Program-made: the position numbers and the translations under genes | Shown: positions 7,790 through 15,456 of the stretch, in pieces | How positions within the stretch are numbered: position 1 is the stretch's first letter | How the letters are laid out: each line of letters opens with the position of its first letter | Notes under the pieces: model-generated | The model's input: the letters and a program-made list of their open reading frames with translations, nothing else | Database searches by the model: none | What the model was told of the DNA's origin: nothing | NCBI RefSeq assembly: GCF_041432775.1 | Contig: NZ_JAPWAG010000013.1 | Location: 1-60,643 of the forward strand | Reading direction: 5' to 3' | From: Pauljensenia sp902373545 | GTDB lineage: Bacteria; Actinomycetota; Actinomycetes; Actinomycetales; Actinomycetaceae | Length of the DNA: 60,643 bases

Positions 7790-8616
7790 TCCTCAGTCTC
7801 CTGCTCGTCCCCGCCCTGCACGTCACCCTGATCGGCGCCCTCGGTGGCCTCGTCGGGGCGTTCGCATACCTGGACAAGCGCATCTTCTTCGCCGAATCCG
7901 TCACCCACGGCACCTTCCCCGGCGCGGTCCTCGGCGTCGTCATCGCCGCCGCCCTCGGCCTGGGACACTCGGGCATGTCGGCCGCTCTCTACGTCGGCGC
8001 CTTCCTCGGAACGATCCCGCTGGTCGCGCTGATGCGATCCCTCGCGTCGATCCCCGGCATCTCCAGCCAGGGCGCCGCGGGCATCGTCCTGACCGCCGGA
8101 TTCGCCACCGGGTACTTCCTGGCCACCTGGTTTAAGCCCCTGCCCCTTGCGGTCAGCTCCTTCCTGACCGGATCCGTCATGACCGTCTCGCCCGCGGACG
8201 TCGCCTGGGCGGGGGCCGTCCTCACGGTCGCGCTCGCGGTTGTCGCCGCTGGGCACCGCCAGCTCCTGGCCCACTGCTTCGACCCCGCCGACCCCGGGGC
8301 CGCGCGCGGGGCCTCTCGCAACGAGCGCATCATCCTGGGCCTCATCCTCGCCGCCGTCACCGTCGCGATCCCCGCCGTCGGCACGATTCTGTCGATCGCC
8401 CTCATCGCCGCCCCCGCCGCGGCAATCGCCCCCCACGCGCGAAGCTCGCGCGCCTTCCTCATCGCCTGCCCCCTCCTCGGTGCCCTCGTCGGCCTGGCTG
8501 GCTTGGTGATCGCCGTGCCCGCGCGGCTCAGCGCCGGCGGTACTATCGCTCTCCTGTGCGCGGGCGCCGTCCTGGCCTCACGCCTGCCCGGCTGGGTGCG
8601 CGCGAGGAGCGCGTAG
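7786..8616 (+). CDS. Mn/Zn ABC transporter permease, second subunit
   Basis: A 276-residue ABC-3 permease with eight or nine hydrophobic spans. It begins at the GTG at 7786, with GGGGGAGG just upstream and a four-base GTGA overlap with the first permease; an in-frame ATG at 7750 lies inside the neighbour and lacks a ribosome site. It keeps the family motif ESVTHGTFPG near the N-terminus, the counterpart of ETMVHGVFPG in the first permease. It is the last gene of the operon and is followed by a hairpin. Confidence 0.9.
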   Translation: MILSLLLVPALHVTLIGALGGLVGAFAYLDKRIFFAESVTHGTFPGAVLGVVIAAALGLGHSGMSAALYVGAFLGTIPLVALMRSLASIPGISSQGAAGIVLTAGFATGYFLATWFKPLPLAVSSFLTGSVMTVSPADVAWAGAVLTVALAVVAAGHRQLLAHCFDPADPGAARGASRNERIILGLILAAVTVAIPAVGTILSIALIAAPAAAIAPHARSSRAFLIACPLLGALVGLAGLVIAVPARLSAGGTIALLCAGAVLASRLPGWVRARSA

Positions 8617-8647
8617 CACGTGCTGAGCGGAGACAGTGCAGCCGTCG

Positions 8648-8695
8648 CGCGTTCTCCCTATTGGAAACCGGCAGGTATCCGACAGGGAGAACGCG
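8648..8695 (+). terminator. hairpin after the metal transporter operon
   Basis: CGCGTTCTCCCT (8648-8659) pairs perfectly with AGGGAGAACGCG (8684-8695) around a 24-nt loop. No T-run follows; it may terminate with Rho or protect the 3' end. Confidence 0.55.
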
Positions 8696-8846
8696 TTCAG
8701 GGTTATCGGCCGATGCGCGCGCGGCTGGCATCTCCTCGAGATCCAACTGATGCGGAGAATCAGTCGGTCGACGGATCGACGTCCCTAGCGATCCGCGACT
8801 GGCACAGAGCCACGCCCCAGGCGCATGGCATCGGTGCCGTGGGCAA

Positions 8847-8987
8847 TCAGCCGCACTGCCAATTGCAGTGTGGGCAGCGGTAGTTCTGCGCGTTGAAAGT
8901 GACGTAGAAGACGCCCGAGCAGTGCGAGCACACTCGTCGGATGTTCTCATTGCCACGCGGACTTGCGGATGCGACGTACGTGAACAT
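8847..8987 (-). CDS. 46-residue zinc-ribbon protein
   Basis: A tiny protein with two CxxC knuckles, CSHC and CPHC, 15 residues apart and joined by a stretch rich in aromatic residues (GVFYVTFNAQNYR). This is the geometry of a single zinc ribbon, as in rubredoxin-like or nucleic-acid-binding ribbons. The start is secured by AAAGGAGGTGATC lying 5 bases before the ATG at 8987, an almost perfect match to the 16S anti-Shine-Dalgarno; the open frame runs further upstream but without a ribosome site. An 18-bp palindromic word at 9060-9077 sits 73 bp upstream and recurs before the large secretion operon. The function is unknown; it may bind RNA or a partner protein. Confidence 0.78.
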   Translation of the reverse strand: MFTYVASASPRGNENIRRVCSHCSGVFYVTFNAQNYRCPHCNWQCG

Positions 8988-9059
8988 CGTGTGATCACCT
9001 CCTTTCGTGATACACACGATACAAACCGGGGCTCGCGGCGCGACGGGCAACGAGAGAAA

Positions 9060-9077
9060 TGTACTAGTACTTGTACA
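9060..9077. promoter_or_regulatory. operator-like word TGTACTAG-N3-TTGTACA, copy 1
   Basis: The outer arms TGTAC and GTACA are perfect inverted repeats around 8 bp. On this strand it reads TGTACTAGTACTTGTACA and matches the site at 39800-39817 (read on the minus strand) at 15 of 18 positions. Confidence 0.65.
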
Positions 9078-9344
9078 GCAAGTGTTCATCGCGGGTCCCT
9101 AGTCGGGGAGGCGCCGTGGTCCGCCAACCTCCGGAGCGGCACCCGACGCGGATGATCGCTGAGGCCATCCGGCCTCGTCCCCGAGCGCAGTGTATGAGCA
9201 ACAGTCATCCATCACCCCTCCAAATACCCAAACAATCGCTATTTTGTGCGCTCAGTGCGTGTTGATGCTTCCCCCACCCACCGCGCCGCTCACAAGAAGA
9301 CCCACGCGGTTGTCGCGACGAAAAATGCCACCTGACCAGCGGTG

Positions 9345-9373
9345 TTGGAAAAGCGTTCCTGGGCAATTAGACT
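9345..9373 (+). promoter_or_regulatory. promoter of the two-component pair
   Basis: TTGGAA (9345-9350) and TAGACT (9368-9373) with a 17-bp spacer, about 60 bp before the response regulator start. Confidence 0.5.
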
Positions 9374-9432
9374 GAGAAAAAAATACGTCTTAGCCCGGTC
9401 AATCAGACCCAGAAGCGCGGGGAGGCACGAAG

Positions 9433-10068
9433 ATGAAAACCGCTGCACAGATCGTGGTCATCGACGATCACCGCGTCGTCGGACTCGGCGTCAAGGCAGC
9501 GTTCGAGGACCAGGGGGCCGACGCCTCCATTGCCTGGTCGCCGACCGTTCGCGAGGCGCGGTGGAAGCGCGGGCAGGTCGCCGTCCTCGACCTGCGCCTC
9601 GCCGACGGCTCCGCCCCCGACACGAACATCGCGTACATCAACGGATACGGGATCCCCGTGGTTGTCTACACCTCCGGCGACGACCCCTACCTGGTGCGAC
9701 GCGCGATCGCCGGCGGTGCCCTGTCCATCATCCGCAAGAGCGCGCCACCCGACGACCTCGTCGAGGCCGTCCTCGCCGCCGCCGACGGCGTCACCTTCCC
9801 CACCCCGGATTGGGCCGCGGCACTGGACGCCGACGAAGATTTCGTCGCAGAACACCTCTCAGACCTCGAGGCGCACATCCTCGCCCACTACGCCTCCGGT
9901 GAGAGTTCCGCCTCCGTGGCGCGTGCCCTCAGCGTCTCCAAAAACACCGTCAACACCTACATCGCCCGAATCCGCGGTAAATACAGGGAATCGGGACGCC
10001 CCGCCGAATCGCGCGTCGACCTCTTCCGACGCGCAGCTGAAGACGGCCTCGTCAGCTACTACGACTAA
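9433..10068 (+). CDS. LuxR/NarL-family response regulator
   Basis: A 211-residue regulator. The receiver domain (about 1-120) shows the acidic pair in VVIDDH, the phosphorylation site in VAVLDLRLADG and the conserved Lys in IIRKSAPPDD. A C-terminal LuxR helix-turn-helix follows (residues 140-200, SGESSASVARALSVSKNTV), ending with the recognition helix region NTYIARIRGKY. GGAGG lies a few bases upstream of the ATG. Its stop overlaps the start of the sensor kinase gene by one base, so the two form a cognate pair. The signal and targets are unknown. Confidence 0.9.
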   Translation: MKTAAQIVVIDDHRVVGLGVKAAFEDQGADASIAWSPTVREARWKRGQVAVLDLRLADGSAPDTNIAYINGYGIPVVVYTSGDDPYLVRRAIAGGALSIIRKSAPPDDLVEAVLAAADGVTFPTPDWAAALDADEDFVAEHLSDLEAHILAHYASGESSASVARALSVSKNTVNTYIARIRGKYRESGRPAESRVDLFRRAAEDGLVSYYD

Positions 10069-12446
10069 TGCACCCGCGCGACCTCGGCCCCTACGCGCTG
10101 CACATGCAGCGCCTCCTCGTCCTGACCTGCGTCCTCGCAGCCATCTTTATCACCATCATCAGCGGACCCCAACTGGTTCCGGTGGGGCTTTCGCGCGCTG
10201 AGCTCGTGCAGTGGGTCGTCTACTCGCCGAACCTGATTCTCCCGCTCTGCGCCGGAGCGTGCGCGCTCGCCGCGATACACAAAGCGGTGACCACACGCAA
10301 GCATACGCACACGTGGACCGATACCGGCTGGTTCGTGCTCATGCGCCTGTACCTCGCGTGCTACCTTGCGCTCATCGTCGCGTGCACGATCCTGCCAGCC
10401 ATAAACCTCGGATCCCCGGTGCCCCCGGTGTATTTCCACGCCATCGCCTCCGACACGAACCCGATCCTGGCACTCTACCCACTCGCTGCGATCAGCTGCA
10501 TCGCCGTCCTGCGCGGACGCTACACGGCCGCCTACCTCAGCGCCATCGCTCCGCTGCAGATCATCGTCATGATGAGCGCCAACCCCGACAACAAACTACT
10601 CGAAACATCGGTCGGCCCCCTCTTCTTCCTGCTCACCGCCATGGCCAACGCGGGAATGCTTGAATGGACCCTCATGATCGTGCGCGGCCTCGACCAAACC
10701 CGCGCCAACGCCCGCGACGCGGAGCATGCGCTCGCGGGAGAGCGCGCCCAGGGGCGTGCACGGGCGCGTAGCAACGGTCTCATCCACGACTACGTGCTCT
10801 CGGCTCTGATTCTCGCGTGCAAACGAGGCATCGACGACATCGAGGTGCGCGCGGCAGCCCACTCCGCGCTGTGCGCACTCATCCCCGCCCCACCCTCCAA
10901 CGGGTTCATGGACGCTACACAGATGCGGGGAGCATTCGAGGCCCTCGTGCGTCCCGGGAACACGCGCTGGAAGCTCGCATGTCACCTTCCTGCAAAAGGC
11001 TGGCAGATCCCCGCCCAGGTGGGCGCCGAGGTCGTCGCCGCGACCCACGAGGCACTCAACAACGTTCGCCTCCACGCAGGATCCGACACCTCGGACCCGA
11101 GCCAGCCCGCGCGCTGCCGCGTCGTTGTCTCAGCCGGGGCGGATTCCATGCGCGTGACGATCACCGACACGGGACAGGGCTTCGACCTTGAGCGCCTCGC
11201 CGAGGGGCGACACGGCGTCCGGGGTTCCATCGTGAAGCGGATGGAGTCGGTCGGTGGCAACGCAACCCTGGCCTCGAAGCCCGGCGGAGGCACGCTCGTG
11301 ACCCTGGAATGGCGCGACCCCCAGAGTCGACGCTTCCGGCCGCGGCAGGCGATTCGCTCCGCGTTCGCGTGGCGGACCCGCGCGGGTACGCGCGACAAAG
11401 ACCCGTCGCGCACCGCGTGGGATTCGCAGGTCCGCGCGGCCGCAGAGTCGCGCGGAGCGCGGCTGCTTGTTCTGGTCGGCGTTGTGTTTCATAGCTATAT
11501 GGTGGCGATCGAATTCAGCCACGGGGCCTACTCACATAGGGGCCCCGTCATCCTCTCCCTCGCGATCATGGCGGTCGCAGGAACCCTATTGGTGGCACCG
11601 TGGCCCGACCGCGTGCCCCCGAAACTCGTGACCTGGGGGAGTGCCGCTGTGATCGGTGTGTCCAACCTGCTGGTGCTCATCCCGATTCGGGGAGCGTCCG
11701 CATGGCCGGGCTGGTCCGGGTGGAGCGCGGGCGCATCGATGTTCCTCGCTGTGCTGCTCCTCCTGCGTCAGCGCACGGCCGAGGCCGTCGTTGGCTGCGT
11801 CGGCTTTGTGGTCGCAGTCGCCGCCTGGGTTGCACTCTCAGGTAGGCCGCCCGGCCTCGTCTTTACCTTCACGATCGGCCACATCATCACGTTCATGTTC
11901 TGGTTTGCTCTCGTGTCGTGGTCGGGCACCGTGACCTCCGCGATCGAACGAGCCCTCAAAGCCGAGGAGCAGGCGCGCCTGGAGAGGGAACTGCAGGTGA
12001 GCATTAATTCGGCCATGGCGGTCAAGCTCGCCGACGTGTCCGTTCGCGCGCGCAGGACCCTCGAGGCGCTCCGGGATGAAGAAGTGACACCTGAGATCGC
12101 CATGGAGGCGCGCCTGCTCGAGGCGGAGCTGCGCGACGAGATCCGCGCTCCCTTCTTCACCGGAACCGCCGCCGTGGAAGCGGCGCGTCGCGCGCGAGGA
12201 CGAGGGGTCGAGGTCCTCCTGCTCGATGACCGCGGAGGCGAAGGTGTGCGTGGAACCGGGGAAGGGGACGACGACGCACTGTGTTCGCTCATCGTGTCGC
12301 GCGCAACCGCCGCACTTGACGAGGCCGTGGCCGGGCGCGTCGTCGTGCGGGTGTGTCCCGCGGGCAGACGGTGGGCCGCGACGATCCTCACCGACGCGGG
12401 GCTGGCCGTCGTGGAATCGAAGGCGGCATCGACGAGCGTCTGTTGA
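10068..12446 (+). CDS. double-length sensor histidine kinase
   Basis: At 792 residues this is about twice the usual length of a NarL-type kinase. Residues 1-205 carry five or six membrane spans. A HisKA_3-like helix with His240 in LIHDYVLSALI follows, then an ATP-binding domain with the N box EALNNVRLHA near 328-337 and G1 box DTGQGFD near 367. After residue 460 a second block of about five membrane spans begins, followed by a coiled region and a C-terminal module that lacks both the phospho-acceptor His and the ATP-binding boxes. It reads as an active kinase fused to a degenerate duplicate, so a single chain could mimic a kinase/pseudokinase pair. Translational coupling to the regulator upstream supports partnership. 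Confidence 0.85.
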   Translation: MHPRDLGPYALHMQRLLVLTCVLAAIFITIISGPQLVPVGLSRAELVQWVVYSPNLILPLCAGACALAAIHKAVTTRKHTHTWTDTGWFVLMRLYLACYLALIVACTILPAINLGSPVPPVYFHAIASDTNPILALYPLAAISCIAVLRGRYTAAYLSAIAPLQIIVMMSANPDNKLLETSVGPLFFLLTAMANAGMLEWTLMIVRGLDQTRANARDAEHALAGERAQGRARARSNGLIHDYVLSALILACKRGIDDIEVRAAAHSALCALIPAPPSNGFMDATQMRGAFEALVRPGNTRWKLACHLPAKGWQIPAQVGAEVVAATHEALNNVRLHAGSDTSDPSQPARCRVVVSAGADSMRVTITDTGQGFDLERLAEGRHGVRGSIVKRMESVGGNATLASKPGGGTLVTLEWRDPQSRRFRPRQAIRSAFAWRTRAGTRDKDPSRTAWDSQVRAAAESRGARLLVLVGVVFHSYMVAIEFSHGAYSHRGPVILSLAIMAVAGTLLVAPWPDRVPPKLVTWGSAAVIGVSNLLVLIPIRGASAWPGWSGWSAGASMFLAVLLLLRQRTAEAVVGCVGFVVAVAAWVALSGRPPGLVFTFTIGHIITFMFWFALVSWSGTVTSAIERALKAEEQARLERELQVSINSAMAVKLADVSVRARRTLEALRDEEVTPEIAMEARLLEAELRDEIRAPFFTGTAAVEAARRARGRGVEVLLLDDRGGEGVRGTGEGDDDALCSLIVSRATAALDEAVAGRVVVRVCPAGRRWAATILTDAGLAVVESKAASTSVC
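12318..12331 (+). repeat. 14-bp dispersed repeat, GTGGC variant
   Basis: GACGAGGCCGTGGC, inside the sensor kinase tail, read as DEAVA. Confidence 0.7.
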
Positions 12447-12603
12447 GTGGGGAAACCTCGTTCCATCACTGAAGCACTACACGGTTACTGTGTATAACTT
12501 GTGATATTTGCGACACTGTGGGGTGTGCGTTGGGGGATACTGGAAGTGTCCTCTGATGGAGGGCGATTCTTTCACATCACAACACAGGTATTAGGAGTCT
12601 GAC

Positions 12604-12885
12604 ATGACGCGATGGAAGAAGGCGGTCGGCGTCGTAGCGGCCGTCATGGTTGTGGTCTCGCTGACGGCGTGCTCTGGATCAACGAGGACCAAGGGGGGTG
12701 ACACGACCTGCGGGGAGTATTTGACGATGTCCTCTGACGATCAATATGAGGCAGTCAAGGACCTCCTGTCGGAGAAGGGGAAGACTCCTTCAAAAGCCAT
12801 GATTCAGCTGAGTGTCAGTTCAGCGAAGCTCTTTTGTGTGACGGCGGGCGACGATCAGTCCAAGATTCGCGAGATCAACGGATAG
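12604..12885 (+). CDS. small secreted lipoprotein of unknown function
   Basis: A 93-residue protein with a lysine-led signal peptide and the lipobox LTAC, so it is lipid-anchored outside. The mature part of about 70 residues is mostly helical with two further cysteines (TCGEYL and LFCVTA) that could form a disulfide. This spacing resembles small HdeA-like periplasmic or surface chaperones, a weak analogy only. TAGGAG precedes the ATG at a good distance. It stands alone after the two-component genes, and a strong terminator follows. Confidence 0.8.
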   Translation: MTRWKKAVGVVAAVMVVVSLTACSGSTRTKGGDTTCGEYLTMSSDDQYEAVKDLLSEKGKTPSKAMIQLSVSSAKLFCVTAGDDQSKIREING

Positions 12886-12938
12886 GTGGCGCGCCTTCCC
12901 GCTCATTCACCTTGATGTGCGGACGAGTGAACGTGGCT

Positions 12939-12967
12939 GTGGGGGCCACCCATTGGGTGGCCCCCAC
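12939..12967. terminator. bidirectional terminator ending the secretion operon
   Basis: A 13-bp perfect stem (12939-12951 with 12955-12967) on a 3-nt loop lies between the lipoprotein gene and the convergent end of the large minus-strand cluster. Confidence 0.85.
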
Positions 12968-12990
12968 GTATGTCGTGCCTCGTGCGTTGG

Positions 12991-13944
12991 CTACTTGTTG
13001 ATATGGCGATCGAGCCAGGCTTTGAGATCCGGGTAAATCGACGGATTCTTCGACAGCGCCACCCACAGGTCAGGCCTCGTCCGAGCGATCTCCGCCTGGA
13101 CCTCCCACGGCGTCGCCGGATCTATCGCGTCGGCGGCAGTGAAGCGGCTTCCCGGCGAGACTGCCGCGCGCGTCATGTCGAGGTCATCGTCGTCGTAGGC
13201 GTCGGCCGAGGCCTGCTGAGGCTGAGCGATGTCCGGTGCCTGTTGGGGCGCCGAGACCTGCTGGGGTTCGGGGGCTTGCTGGGGCACCGAGACCTGTTGG
13301 GGCGCCGAGACCTGCTGGGGTTCCGGGGCTTGCTGCAGGGCAGGTGCGGGCGAAGCGAGCGGGCCAACCGAGAACGGCTGATTGACCGGGGCGTCCTCGC
13401 TGGGGGAGGTGAGAGGGCCAATCGAGATCGGGCGGTTAAGCTCTTCGGCCGCGCTCTGGCGCGGTGCAGGGGCTTCCGGGGCTGGAGGCATCGACGGTGC
13501 AACCGCTGTCGGCGCGGGAGCCGACGCGGAGGGCGCGCCGGAGGCGGGCGTGTGCACCTGCTGAGCCACGGCCTCGTTCGTGAGAGGCTGTGCAACGTTG
13601 GCCGCCTGGGGCTGCGAGAACGCCGGTGCCGCGGGCGTCGTCAGAGCGCTCGGCGCCACTTGAGCGGCGGTGGTGGCCTGCGCAACCCACGCCTGGTAGG
13701 CCTGCGCCTCCGCAGCGTTGGCGGCGGGCGGGCGCTTCCACGGTTCTGGGTCCTGGGCTGCGAGGGGGTCGGGCAGCGCCGCAGGGCCGAAGTAATCCAA
13801 GGCCAGGACCGCTACCGCACCACCAACGATGAACAGCGACGGAAGGAGCCTGTGATCCTCGTCGGCCAGCAGGAAAAACCACGGCAGGCCGATGGCGAGC
13901 ACCGCCAGTGCGATGAAGTGTGGGGTGGTGTGTTTCATTTCCAC
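12991..13944 (-). CDS. membrane protein with Pro/Gln-rich linker and LRV-like C-terminus
   Basis: A 317-residue protein. Two hydrophobic segments fill residues 10-50. A long disordered linker follows, rich in Pro, Gln and Ala, with repeats of the type PQQVSAPQQ. The last 50 residues (TPWEVQAEIARTRPDLWVALSKN) match the leucine-rich-repeat-variant motif that recurs in actinobacterial proteins beside type VII secretion genes. The start at 13944 overlaps the preceding gene by 10 bases; an ATG two codons later is possible. It is the last gene of the cluster. A scaffold or partner at the secretion membrane complex is a guess from position only. Confidence 0.75.
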   Translation of the reverse strand: MEMKHTTPHFIALAVLAIGLPWFFLLADEDHRLLPSLFIVGGAVAVLALDYFGPAALPDPLAAQDPEPWKRPPAANAAEAQAYQAWVAQATTAAQVAPSALTTPAAPAFSQPQAANVAQPLTNEAVAQQVHTPASGAPSASAPAPTAVAPSMPPAPEAPAPRQSAAEELNRPISIGPLTSPSEDAPVNQPFSVGPLASPAPALQQAPEPQQVSAPQQVSVPQQAPEPQQVSAPQQAPDIAQPQQASADAYDDDDLDMTRAAVSPGSRFTAADAIDPATPWEVQAEIARTRPDLWVALSKNPSIYPDLKAWLDRHINK

Positions 13945-14459
13945 TTCACCTTTCCTTGTTCACTGATGATCTCGCAGTACGGGTCACATGCCCTCATCGC
14001 CCTGATGACGCGCCGTTCCAGATTGGCTAGGCTCCTGGCCTCGGGCACCAGACCGTTGAACTGCAATGCTTGGACGACGCTCCACAGGAGCTGCGTGCCT
14101 TCTTTGTCGGTGAGCAGCGTCGCAGACCACTGCGTGAAGGTCAGGCGGCCCTTCGATTGGAAAACGAGACCGGCGGGATCGTCCGAGCGCCACTTGAAGA
14201 CGCTGGCAGGCCACCACCGTGGGGGCTTTTCGCTAGCCGGGACGTCGATTGCCTCCCACGCAGCCTCAAGGAGTGCGTGAGCAGACACTGATTTCGGGGT
14301 GATGAGGTGTGTTCTGCCCACCGCCCCCTCGCCCTCGCGGTGCGCTTTCCGGAAAATCAGCTGGGTGATCTTCGCGGAGATTTCCTGACGCAGCCGGAAC
14401 CACCCGTAATAGAGGAAGCCGCAAGCGATGAGAATGATGATTGCTATCGCCGTGGTCAT
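13935..14459 (-). CDS. single-span membrane protein of unknown function
   Basis: A 174-residue protein with one N-terminal membrane span (AIAIIILIACGFLYYG), then a basic stretch and a cytosolic-looking globular domain with the sequence WWPASVFKWRSDDPAGLVF. No family was recognised. AGGAG precedes the ATG. It overlaps the next gene by 10 bases, so the two are likely translated together. It sits downstream of the lipase toxin and the 252-residue unknown protein, so roles in toxin immunity or in the secretion apparatus are both open. Confidence 0.75.
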   Translation of the reverse strand: MTTAIAIIILIACGFLYYGWFRLRQEISAKITQLIFRKAHREGEGAVGRTHLITPKSVSAHALLEAAWEAIDVPASEKPPRWWPASVFKWRSDDPAGLVFQSKGRLTFTQWSATLLTDKEGTQLLWSVVQALQFNGLVPEARSLANLERRVIRAMRACDPYCEIISEQGKVKWK

Positions 14460-14564
14460 GATGTGTTTCTCCTAGTTGGAATGATAGTTGTGATCAGGCA
14501 GTGGCTCCCGATTGTTTGCTTCGTCGCGACACCGGGAGAACCCCTCAAGTGACCAGGAAGCCCT

Positions 14565-14591
14565 GCCGACGGCACTCAGTGCGTCGTCGGC
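14565..14591 (-). terminator. intergenic hairpin inside the cluster
   Basis: GCCGACG and CGTCGGC enclose an inner GCAC/GTGC stem in the 148-bp gap between two unknown genes; it may partly attenuate transcription or stabilise the upstream message. Confidence 0.4.
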
Positions 14592-14607
14592 GGTCCCGGG
14601 ATGACTG

Positions 14608-15366
14608 TTAGTCGGCGGTTGCTTCTTCGGGTTCGTTTGTGGCCTCCGACGTGGTCTCAGCTGTGGCCTCGGACTCGGATTCAACCTCGTCGGCGGAACC
14701 GGAAACGAAGTAAGACGCTGCGATGAGCAGATCGAAGAGCTCGAGCATGAGGTTCTTGATCATGGCCATCTGCGTTACGAAGGAGACGATCACGATCTGC
14801 TTCGTGTCGGGCACGTGCGCCCAATAATCGACGCGCATCCGCTCGAATTGAAGCTTCTCCGCCTCGGCGCGCAGGGCCGCTTCCTCGGGAGTCTCCTCCT
14901 CGGGGACCTCGATCTGGAACGAATCATCCTTCTCGATGAGCAGGCGGCGCAGCGCGCGATAGTTTCCGCCCTCAACGTCGACGAACGTGTCGTCCGCGTC
15001 ATCGAAGCCCATTCGAAGGATGCCAAATACTTCGTCGCTCTCCGTGCCAATCGCCGGGCTCATGCGCAGGCCCGGCGGCTGGTAGACCGTGATGTTCACA
15101 GGGAAGGGCGCGTCCTTTTCGAGCTCCTTGCCAAAGTACATCGCAACGGCGCCGCCTTCCGCGGCCGCGGCGCACGCATCGACCACCTGATCGTGCATCT
15201 GGCGACGCAGCACGGCCGCGTCGTCCGCCGGGCCGACAATGCCCTGGACCATGCGCTCGACGTCCTGTTCCGAGGCCCCCTCATCCGTGATCGCCACGGG
15301 GAACCAGGTGCCCGGTAGGTTGAAGACGAGGCGTGGGTCCTCGCTGGGGCTCTTATCGCTTGCCAT
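14608..15366 (-). CDS. unknown protein following the lipase toxin; possible immunity or chaperone
   Basis: A 252-residue acidic protein without signal peptide. A globular N-terminal 140 residues (NLPGTWFPVAITDEGAS, then NITVYQPPGLRMSPAIG) precede an acidic helix (VPEEETPEEAALRAEAEK). A further domain follows, containing a mildly hydrophobic helix, and then a Glu/Ser/Thr tail. No family was recognised. Its place directly after the toxin gene is where an immunity protein or a substrate-specific chaperone would be expected, but nothing in the sequence proves either. The ribosome site is weak (GAGAAAGCGG). An eight-G run lies in the 90-bp gap upstream. Confidence 0.75.
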   Translation of the reverse strand: MASDKSPSEDPRLVFNLPGTWFPVAITDEGASEQDVERMVQGIVGPADDAAVLRRQMHDQVVDACAAAAEGGAVAMYFGKELEKDAPFPVNITVYQPPGLRMSPAIGTESDEVFGILRMGFDDADDTFVDVEGGNYRALRRLLIEKDDSFQIEVPEEETPEEAALRAEAEKLQFERMRVDYWAHVPDTKQIVIVSFVTQMAMIKNLMLELFDLLIAASYFVSGSADEVESESEATAETTSEATNEPEEATAD

Positions 15367-15422
15367 CGTTGATTCCGCTTTCTCGCATGGAGCTTAGATG
15401 CTGGTTGTCTAGGTTCGTCGAA

Positions 15423-15430
15423 GGGGGGGG
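15423..15430. repeat. run of eight G
   Basis: A homopolymer in the 90-bp gap between the toxin gene and the next gene, about 57 bp upstream of the latter's start. Confidence 0.6.
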
Positions 15431-15456
15431 AATGAGAGACGTTGCGCAGACAAGGC

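Larger units (their letters stand above)
8988..9432. other. divergent intergenic region
   Basis: It holds the ribosome site and upstream operator of the zinc-ribbon gene, a small hairpin with GAGGCC/GGCCTC arms at 9161-9176, and the promoter of the two-component genes. No further gene is supported. Confidence 0.6.
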
